Shown in pieces: positions 55,600-64,000 of a stretch of 64,000 nucleotides of DNA. A program made the position numbers and the translations under genes. Positions within the stretch are counted from its first letter, which is position 1; each line of letters starts with the position of its first letter. The notes under the pieces were generated by a model, which did not search any database, was not told where the DNA came from, and saw only the letters and a program-made list of their open reading frames with translations. The stretch comes from Hordeum vulgare subsp. vulgare (Eukaryota > Streptophyta > Magnoliopsida > Poales > Poaceae): assembly GCF_904849725.1 (NCBI RefSeq), contig NC_058519.1:186299703-186363702 (forward strand), given 5' to 3'.

Positions 55600-57004
55600 C
55601 TCAGATCACAGCGTAAGCCGATTCCCCTAACGTCTTTTTGGATGTGTTCCACAACTCGTCAGTGAAATTGCCTTCGTAGGAGGATTTAGCGGTTCCTGGC
55701 CCAGAATCTCAACTTGCGGCGGCTCTCTGTGCTACCCCGGATTGGGCGGTCCCTTACATGGCGTATCTAGCGCGAGGCGAGTTACCTGTTGATGAGTTGA
55801 TGGCTTGCCAAATTATCCGGCGATGCAAATCCATAGTTATACATAAAGGTGAGTTGCACAAGCGAAGCACTTATGGAATCTTTCAAAGGTGCGTCTCGAC
55901 TTAAGAAGGGTGTGTGATTCTTAACGAGATACACGCAGGTGATTGTGGTCATCATGCCAGGTCACGCTCTTTGGTATCCAAAGCCTTTAGGCATGGATTT
56001 TACTGGTTGACAGCCCATGCACATGCTAAGGACATAGTGTGCAGATGTGATGGATGCCAAAAATTTGGGCGTCGGATGCATGTGCCGGCTTAGGAATTGC
56101 GGATGATCCCAATTACATGGCCTTTTGAGGCCTGGGGACTGGACATGGTTGGCCCCTTCAATATGTCATCTAACAAAAAGACTCACCTATTGGTGGCGGT
56201 TGACAAGTTCACCAAGTGGGTTGAAGCAGAGCCGGTCCGCAGTTGCGCTGCAGACATGACCGTCAAATTCCTCAAGAAGTTGATTTTCCGCTTCAGGTAT
56301 CCTCATAGTATTACTACTGATAATGGTACTAATCTATCCAAAGGCGCCATGCAAGAATTTTGCGCGAAGGAGCACATCCGGCTTGATGTCTCTGCAGTTG
56401 CACACCCCAATCTAACGGACACGCGCAGAGGGTGAATCAAGAAATATTGCAGGGGATCAATCCCCGGCTTATGGTGCCTCTGGAACGTACTTTGGGATGT
56501 TGGGTTGAAGAGCTGCCTTCGGTTTTATGGAGCATCAGGACCACCCCTAATCGGTCTACTGGTTAGATGCCCTTTTTCTTGGTCTATGGAGCTGAGGCGG
56601 TGTTACCAAGTGACATAAGGCATGACTCGCCATGAGTCGCCGCTTATATAGAGAAAGGCAACGAGCTGGCGCGTCAAGATTTGTTGGACGCCTTGGAGGA
56701 GGAACGCGACTTGGCAGCATCACGATCGGTGATTTATCAACAAGACTTGCGACCCTATCATAGCCATCGAGTCAAAAGCCGAGTCTTTCACGAGGGCGAC
56801 TTAGTGCTCTGCTTGATTCAGGATCATACTGGTATGCATAAGTTATCCCCTCCATTGGAAGGACCTTTTCTCGTCAGCAAGAATCTTCACAATGGTTCCT
56901 ACTACCTGGTGGATCTTCGCCCAGATAGGGCAACTACAGAGGTTGAGACAACCTGGCCATGGAATATTGCCCACTTACGACCCTACTATATTTCGAGCCA
57001 CTAG
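55600..57004 (+). pseudogene. L0 integrase
   Basis: The linker to about 55850 is followed by the zinc domain: HAGDCGHHARSRSLVSKAF, then CRCDGCQKFG (H-H-C-C complete). Core: PFEAWGLDMVGPFNMSSNKK (first Asp), SITTDNGTNLSKGAMQEFC (second Asp). A frame change near 56410 leads into the Glu-containing AERVNQEILQGINP and then SVLWSIRTTPNRSTG. The C-terminal part (56681-57004) includes VFHEGDLVLCLIQDHTGMHKL and NIAHLRPYYISS. Stops occur at about 55903, 56091, 56561 and 56635. Confidence 0.88.
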
Positions 57005-58076
57005 CTCCTTATTTGTGTACATAATTCAGTTGTTGTAATCTCTTTTCATATATATAAAGAAATAAAGTCGGCGCCCACGAACTTCGGGGTCTTTGCCATT
57101 TCAGCTTCTTGAGAGCATGAGTCTTTATTGTTTCATAAGTCGTCCAAGCATGGACGCTATCAGCATCAAAGAGCATAAGTCGCCACGCTGTGCTTATTTC
57201 AAAACTGGATGTTGGTACGCCAAAGAGGACCAAAGTTGCCATGTTGCACGGTTCAGACATAGGCACCCTATATGGTTTTGAGAATTAAGCCGGCTTACTT
57301 GGGGGCTACTAGTTCCCAAGTCGTTTTGCGGTAAGCGCGTAAATGCTTCTGTAATCCTATGTTTGGTTTTCCCTAATCATAGGTCACTTGGGGGCTTCTG
57401 CTCATTGAGTTCAGTCTTAATACCCTCTTGGCTAGCGAAAAATTAATGCATTACAATGGTTATACTAGACTGTGTGTTTGGTGACTCTCCCTATGGTCCC
57501 ATGTACTCTTGGTGAGTTAATCCACCTTTTGGACCCTGAACTTGCCTAGGTTAAAACATGAAGGGTGCTAGCGGGAGACGGTACATGGAAAATAGACAAA
57601 CCATGGGTTCACTAAACCTGCTTCACTGAAGCTTGACTCGCGCCTGATCAGTCAGTTTAAACAACTCAGGATGTTGCAAAAGCCTTCTGGGGGTAGCAAT
57701 AGAGTCTTGCAAACTCGTCCTACCCTATCGTGACTCATTGAGCCGACAAACTTTATGACTACAAAGTATCTTTGTAGCATAGCCAAAGAGTTTCATAAAA
57801 ACTCCATTACAAACCGCCGCGACTCATTGAGCTGGCTTACTTTTTCTTCTCTGATAAACAGGGAAAGAGGTCCTCTGTCATACATGGCAAAAGCACTTGG
57901 CAAGGCGATTCATATTAAAAAAAGAGTGATGCTTTAACGTCATCACAAGGTACAGTTATAATATTGTCTTCAAAATTCTAGACTAATACATGGCTCAGAA
58001 GGCCATATCAGGAGACATAACCCGGCCATGGATGATCAAACTATATTCCACGGGTTATCTTCATGTCACCCTTGAC
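57005..58076 (+). other. L0 noncoding region after integrase
   Basis: No convincing ORF. It contains CTTGGGGGCT motifs at 57299 and 57387 that recur in the array at 59150-59460, and TATATATAAAG at about 57050. Confidence 0.5.
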
Positions 58077-61000
58077 TCAAGCCGCCTCCGGATTATCCTG
58101 CCTCGAGCTTTCGCCATCTTGGCTCTGTAAGGCGCCCAATTTCCAATTGCAATTGGTCAAGGCATGCAACTCGTCCTTGTTAGTCAAGATGGTGGACAGA
58201 TCAGCATCACAGTCAAAAGGATGCTTATGGCGCTGCGGAGTCAGGACGGTGATTTCATATGAAGGAGGAGTAACCCGTTTGTTGTGCTCATCATCGGCCG
58301 CCTGATATTTGCCTAAATCCAGGCCGACTGCTAGTTAAGTCGCCCCGAAGCGAGATTCTTTTACACAGCGGTGGTAATCCTCATCGGTGAACTCTGACCC
58401 GTCGTCTTTCAGCTCTGGAAATCCCCTAGTTATTTCTTCTAGCTTAAGCTCTGGAGCATAGGCCACGCACCGGCTTAAGGCAGTTAGCGCTCCTTTGCGG
58501 GCGACTGACCTCTTCAGCTCCTATATCTTGTGTGGCAGCGTAGACAAACAACCCAGCATATGCTTGATGGATGTTATGGGCTCTTTGTTGCACATAACAG
58601 CCTTCATAGTCATCACACCACCAGTGTACAACTGCTCCGTCAAAGTATAGATTGACTTCAGCTTCAAAATACAATCATTCTGAAGAGTGGCGGCTCGAGG
58701 ACCTGCAGGAAAGAAGCATGATCATAAGTCACCACAAGGTCATACAATACGCTTTCAAACCGGAGTAATCGATTCTTACCGAACACAGCATGGGCCATCT
58801 TTGAGATGTTATGTTTTAACCCGGACAGCTCTTGCACCGCAACTTTCAGTTTTTCTTCAGCTTGTTCCGCCCTTTTCAGTACATTAGCTTGCTTAGCATG
58901 GGCTTTGTCTTCAAACTTTTTGTGCTCTGCCTTCATTTTCTTCCATGTCAGCCAGGGCAAGGCGAAGCCTCTCTTCAAATATAGCCCGAGCATCCTGTTG
59001 TTCAGCCAGGCTTTATTTCAAGCCGGCCACAGTTGAGTCGGTCCGAGTCAATGATTCCTACAAAAACATCAAGGAAAGCAAGTTTCAGGACCATTGCAAG
59101 AACATCCCTGACACTTGGGGGCTAATGTATGGTTCATTTTTTCTAGAGGTAATATCTTCAATTATAACCTAAAGACCCGGCTCATCTTTAAAAAGATGAC
59201 CTGACACTTGGCAGCTACAGGTTGAAGCTCTTCTTCAATTATAAACTAAAGACTCGGCTCATCTTGAAAAAGATGACCCGGCCCTTGGGGGCTACAGGTT
59301 GAAGCTTTTCTTTAATTATAAGCTAAGACCCGACTCATCTTTAAAAAGATGAGCCGGTCCTTGGGGACTACAGGTTGAAGCTCTTGTTCATGAACAAACT
59401 AAATACCCGGCTCATCTTTGAAAAGATGATCCGGCCCTTGGGGGCTACATGTTGAAAGATTACACAAAGCACGATTCGTCATGGATGACTCGTCCTTTCG
59501 AGGGTTAAGGGGAGGACATGTGGAGAAGGTTAAAAGGTATCATACCTCATGTTTTATTCGCATCATGTTAGCCAAGCTCTTTTCCATTTCATGGCTCGTC
59601 TCCAGGCGGCTCACAAAACTAGAGTACAGTTCATCAAACTCCAATTTGTCATAATTGGGAAGCTTCAGCTAGGTGATATATTTTTCTGCAAAGACTTGGG
59701 CATCTTTTGGTGCATGTTTGGTCAAAACCACGGTTGCAGACTTAGATTAGCCGATACCAGTGACGACGACTGAATCCAGGTCCGGTATCGCGTCTTCAGG
59801 CGCCTTATGAGAACTGGGCGGGTTGATGTCTTCACTTACTTCCTTTTGAGGGCTTGGAAGGTCGTTGGGGATGTCAAGGAAATCATCAAAGACATCGGCG
59901 TGAGTCTCAGCTGGTTCTTCTTGAGCCTCTGGGTTGGAGGTACTCATGCCAAACATTTCAGCCGCTTTGGGAACAGAAGATGACTCGTCAATTTTCCTCT
60001 TTTCTGATTGAGCCCTAAGGAACGATGGTACCAATATTAAAACAGAAACATTAACACCCGAAGAAACATGTTAATGAAGGAACTTACCCCTAAAGATGGA
60101 TTAATGAGGGAATACTTGAGGCAGCTGAGTCGCAAGATGAAGGAGGTGAAACCTGTTGGGTGAAGGATTCAAAGATTGGGTAAATCATGAGAACACTTTG
60201 CACAGGAAGAAACGATATTTATAGCAACGTACCTCGCTTTTTCATTTGTGACCAGTTGTTTTCTCAGGCAAGCCGGACAATATATCCCCAGAGTGGCTTC
60301 GAGTATGATGCTTGGGCGTAAAACTCACCTTCTTCAAAAGGAAATTGGGATCCAGATAAGCATCCGGGTGAGACATGGGAACTTTCCTACAGATTCGCTT
60401 GTCCGACTTGGGAGGAGAAGAGTTTGAGTCGGAAGAAATGGAAATTACCTCGACATCTTCATCTTAGATCTCAAAGTCCTCATCCTATAAACATAGGTAG
60501 CAAAGCATGAGAACAAGTCAGATTAAAGCAATAACCACAAGAGAGCATTTACCTCTGATTGTTCGTCGGCGGCCCGAGACTCGCCCATAACGGATGACTC
60601 CTTTGAAGTGGCCCTGCCTTTGTTTTTCTTCTTCTTTGGGGCGGGTTTGGTTATTTTCTTGACAACAGTCTTGGGCCTTCGGTTCCAAAAGGTTGAATTC
60701 CTCTGAATGACATGATTAAAGCTCAGATCAGAAACAAGCATGAGTATATTAAAAAGCTAGAAGGGCGACTTAGGATGTTTCACCTCTAGAGCCGGGTTAG
60801 AAACGAAGAATGGTTTAAGGCAGACTTTGGCGCAATTCTCAATAGGCTCGCCACTTAGCTTCTTCACAATATCAACAATGTCTTCTTCTTCAAGCCTCAC
60901 GTTATAGAAGCATTGGGGTGGTCTAAGTCACCATTGAATTCACACATCAAGCCATTCCGGCGGCTCAAAGGCATGATTCTCCACTCCACCCAGCAGCGCA

Positions 61001-61485
61001 TCAGATCGATCCCAGTAAGACCATTGACAGTAAGAGCCGTTAGTTTTGCTAAGATAGGGACAAATGTAGCTTCTTCTTCTTCGGTTAGCTTTTCGGGAAA
61101 CTTGAAATCCATGGGCAGACGTTCCTCCCTGAAACCTGGTAAGGGGTTCTCGTTGGGTCGAGAAGTATCGCGGCAGTAGAACCAAGTTTTTGCCCAACCC
61201 TTGGGATGACTGGGCAATGTAACAGACGAAAACCTGCATTCTCACCATCGCGGTATGTTGACTCCCCCAAGCTCTATGGAGGGCCCGTTGGCAAACTCTG
61301 TTTGGCGGTTTAGATAAAAGAACTTCCTGAACAAAAGTATGGTAGGCTCTAATTGTAGGTAAGCCTTGCAGAACACTTGGAACTGACAAAGGTTGCTGAT
61401 GGAGTTCGGCCCTATGTCTTGGGGATGAGGTTGAAGAAATGCAAGGCATCCCTGAAGAACTTTGAGTCGGGCGGCGTGAAGCCTC
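58077..61485 (-). pseudogene. Spliced antisense gene of the Tat element (putative gypsy-type transposon family), truncated
   Basis: The exons I can defend by frame and GT-AG borders on - are 61485-60784, 60702-60553, 60484-60329, 60014-59546, 59057-58780 and 58702-58077 (TGA at 58077). Exon 1 resembles the family annotated as putative gypsy-type transposon (ISNLCQFQVFCKAYLQLEP, HPKGWAKTWFYCRDTSRP, LTALTVNGLTGIDLMRCWV). Exon 2 has a basic KKITKPAPKKKKNKGRA run, a likely nuclear signal. Exons 4-5 form coiled coils (KLKVAVQELSGLKHN). Exon 6 has an SIKHMLGCLSTLPHKI block. Stops and frame changes are present. The 5' end is cut by the copia LTR at 61486. Antisense genes here are known from RIRE2/Grande relatives; their function is unknown. 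Confidence 0.7.
59150..59460 (+). repeat. Tandem array of about 78-bp units with an internal palindrome
   Basis: About four units. Each has CGGCTCATCTT-TAAAAAGATGA-CCGG, then CCTTGGGGGCTACAGGTTGAAGC and an AATTATAA-ACTAA spacer. In the third unit CTCATCTTT and AAAGATGAG form a perfect inverted repeat. The array lies wholly in the 488-bp intron 59058-59545 of the antisense gene. Unit variation is substantial, so it is old. Confidence 0.8.
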
Positions 61486-63306
61486 TGTTGGGGAACGTCG
61501 CATGGGAAACAAAAAAAATCCTACGCGCACGAAGACCTATCATGGTGATGTCCATCTACGAGAGGGGGTTTCCGATCTACGTACCCTTGTAGATCGCACA
61601 GCAGAAGCGTTAAGAAACGCGGTTGATGTGGTGGAACGTCCTCACGTCCCTCGATCCGCCCCGCGAAGCGTCCCATAAACCGTCCCGCGATCCGTCCCAC
61701 GATCCGCTCCGATCTAGTGCCGAACTGACGGCACCTCCGCGTTCAGCACACGTACAACTCGACGATGATCTCGGCCTTCTTGATCCAGCAAGAGAGACGG
61801 AGAGGTAGATGAGTTCTCCGGCAGCATGACGGCGCTCCGGAGGTTGGTGGTGATCTAATCTCAGCAGGGCTCCGCCCGAGCTCCGCAGAAACACGATCTA
61901 GACGTAAAACCGTGGAGGTATGTGGTCGGGCTGCCGTGGCAAAAGTTGTCTCAAATCAGCCCTAAAACCCCACTATATATAGGAGGGAGGGAGGGGAGGA
62001 GGCAGCCTCAAAACCTAAAGGTTTGGCCGAAATTGGAGGTGGAGGAGTCCTACTCCAATCCTACTTGGAGTAGGATTCCACCTTCCCACTTGGAAACTCT
62101 TTCCACCTTGTGTTTTTCCTTCTCAAACCTTATGGGCCTTAGTGGGAACTTATTTCAGCCCACTAGGGGCTGGTTTATCTCTTCCCATAGCCCATGAGAC
62201 CCCTTGGGGCATGACACCCCTCATGATGGTCCCCGGCACCCCTCTCGACACTCCCAGTACACTACCGATGAGCCCGAAACTTTTCCGGTAATGCACGAAA
62301 ACCTTCCGGTAACCAAATGAGGTCATCCTATAAATCAATCTTCGTTTCCGGAAACCCTCGTGACGTCCGTGATCTCATCCGGGACTCCGAACAACATTCG
62401 GTAACCAACCATATAACTCAAATATGCATGAAACAACGTCGAACCTTAAGTGTGCAGACCCTGCGGGCTCGAGAACTATGTAGACATGATCCGAGTGACT
62501 CCTCTGTCAATATCCAATAGCGGGACCTGGATGACCATATTGGATCCTACATATTCTATGAAGATCTTATCATTTGAACCTAAGTGCCAAGGATTCATAT
62601 AATCCCGTATGTCATTCCCTTTGTCCTTCGGTATGTTACTTGCCTGAGATTCGATCGTCAGTATCCGCATACCTATTTCAATCTCGTTTACCAGCAAGTC
62701 TCTTTACTCGTTCCGTAATACAAGATCCCGCAACTTACACTAAGTCACATTGCTTGCAAGGCTTGTGTGTGATGTTGTATTACCGAGTGGGCCCCGAGAT
62801 ACCTCTCCGTCATACCGAGTGACAAATCCCAGTCTTGATCCATACTAACTCAACGAACACCTTCGGAGATACCTGTAGAGCATCTTCATAGTCACCCAGT
62901 TACGTTGCGACGTTTCATACACACAAAGCATTCCTCCGGTGTCAGTGAGTTATATGATCTCATGGTCATAGGAACAAATACTTGACACGCATAAAATAGT
63001 AGCAACAAAATGACACGATCAAGATGCCACGTCTATTAGTTCGGGTCTAGTCCATCACATGATTCTCCTAATGATGTGATCCCGTTATGAAGTAACAACA
63101 CTTGCCTATGGCCAGGAAACCTTGACCATCTTTGATCAACGAGCTAGTCAACTAGAGGCTTACTAGGGACAGTGTTTTGTCTATGTATCCACACAAGTAT
63201 TGTGTTTCCAATCAATACAATTATAGCATGGATAATAAGAGATTATCATGAACAAAGAAATATAATAATAACTAATTATTATTGCCTCTAGAGAATATTT
63301 CCAACA
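61486..63306 (-). repeat. 3' LTR of a BARE/WIS/Angela-type copia element
   Basis: 1821 bp. On - it starts TGTTGGAAATATTCTCTAGA, continues GGCAATAATAA, and ends GCGACGTTCCCCAACA. These are the ends of the abundant BARE/WIS/Angela LTRs, and the length fits. GTGCAAGTGGGAGAC, the polypurine side, follows at 63307-63321 on +. GCCTC at 61481-61485 is the probable target site; its partner is off the window. Confidence 0.9.
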
Positions 63307-64000
63307 GTCTCCCACTTGCACTAGAGTCAATAATCTTGTTCACATCACCATGTGATTTCAACGAATCCAACACCCATATAGTTCTGGGGTCTGATCACGT
63401 CTTGCTCGTGAGAGAGGTTTTAGTCAACGGTTCTGAAACTTTCAGATCCGTGCGTTCTTTACAAATCTTTATGTCATCTTATAGATGTTGCTACTACGTG
63501 CTATTCGGAAATGCTCCAAATATTTACTCTACTATACGAATCCGTTTCACTAATCATAGTTATTCGGATTAGTGTCAAAACTTGCATCGACGTAACCCTT
63601 TACGACGAACTCTTTAACCACCTCCATAATCGAGAAAAATTCCTTAGTCTATTTAGTTACTAAGGATAACTTTGACTGTTGATCAGTGATTCAATCCTGG
63701 ATCACTTTGTGTACCTCTTAATAGACTTGCTGCAAGGCACACATCAAGTGTCGTACTCAGCATGGCATACTTTAGAGTCTATGGCTAAGGCATAGAAGAC
63801 GATCTTCGTCTATTCTCTTTATTCTGACGTGGTCGGGTTTTGAGTCTTACTCAAATTCACACCTTACAACACAGTCAAGAACTCCTTCTTTGCTGATCTA
63901 TTTCGAATTCCTTCAAAAACTTGTCAAGGCATGCATCTTGTTGAAACTACTATTAAGCGTTTTGATCTATCTCCATAGATCTTGATGCTCAACGTTCAAG
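63307..64000 (-). mobile_element. Internal 3' part of the BARE/Angela-type copia element (runs off the window)
   Basis: The polypurine tract is at 63307-63321. On - about 63570-63800 resembles the RT/RNase H connection of copia pol in several frames: a TRPDVCLAASL-like block, QSDPG with NH and STVKVIL, EFVVKGYVDASFDTNP. It is broken by stops and frameshifts. No intact ORF. Confidence 0.65.

Larger units (their letters stand above)
15494..61485 (+). mobile_element. L0: Tat-type gypsy retrotransposon, host of the nest
   Basis: 5' LTR, gag, protease, RT and first RNase H occupy 15494-20628. The second RNase H, integrase and a 3' region with an antisense gene occupy 55118-61485. The coding sequence joins cleanly if 20629-55117 and one GTCCC copy are removed: the WAIELCP peptide at 20628 continues into a PRTVIKSQALVDF peptide at 55140. 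Two RNase H domains and an antisense gene between integrase and 3' LTR are Tat/Retand traits (known from RIRE2 and Grande types). The 3' LTR is beyond the window or lost. Many stops and frameshifts: long inactive. Confidence 0.9.

Noticed and set aside
59150..59460. Possible CRISPR-like array
   Set aside because: Units are contiguous and imperfect, with no unique spacers, in a plant retrotransposon intron. It is an ordinary tandem repeat.
60940..61530. 196-residue open frame on -
   Set aside because: Out of frame with the recognisable antisense-gene peptide (HPKGWAKTWFYC and following) and runs into the copia LTR.

Overview
The window is grass heterochromatin, almost certainly from a Triticeae genome (wheat, barley, rye or goatgrass type). 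It holds no host gene I can support. About 62 of the 64 kb is LTR retrotransposon in several nested layers. The Triticeae assignment rests on a BARE/WIS/Angela-type copia LTR at the right end, Athila-like LTRs of the TGATACGTCTCC...TATACTTGTGGGTTATCA type with a tRNA-Asp primer site, and a SIRE/Maximus-type copia with an envelope-like third ORF. There are no bacterial operons, ribosome binding sites, rRNA, tRNA or CRISPR.

Layout. 1-5782: the 3' part of an Athila-like gypsy element on + (protease, third ORF, 3' LTR). 5783-7277: a decayed Tat-type gag fragment on -. 7278-13868: a non-autonomous Athila/Sabrina-like element on - with a truncated 3' LTR and a full 5' LTR. 13869-14292: an old LTR tail on +. 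14293-15493: a small pocket that may be low copy, with one decayed reading frame.

15494 to the right end is a Tat-type gypsy element on + (L0), split twice. At 20629 it was entered by a nest four elements deep. Each insertion can be read from TG...CA ends and 5-bp target duplications: L1, an Athila-like gag-protease element on - (20629-55117, GTCCC); L2, an Athila-like element with full pol on - (28439-54860, CCCCC), inside an LTR of L1; L3, a SIRE/Maximus-type copia on + (29756-46008, TCAGG/TCACG), inside an LTR of L2; L4, a gag-only gypsy-like element on - (32010-39144, GCAAT), inside the gag of L3. L0 resumes at 55118 with its second RNase H, integrase and a spliced antisense gene. A BARE/Angela-type copia on - cuts that gene at 61486.

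How the parts relate. L2 and L3 carry the most complete enzymes but are broken by stops, frameshifts, an active-site change or a deletion. The first element, L1, L4 and the Sabrina-like element show no RT or integrase, so they would depend on relatives in trans. The most interesting features are shared 3' modules. A short hairpin, with strongly covarying stems, sits just upstream of the polypurine tract in every gypsy-like element whose 3' end is visible. In three elements from two superfamilies, the extra third ORF is preceded by a copy of LTR-like promoter sequence and followed by a second hairpin plus polypurine tract. This looks like a self-contained transcription cassette. All alignments were made by eye.
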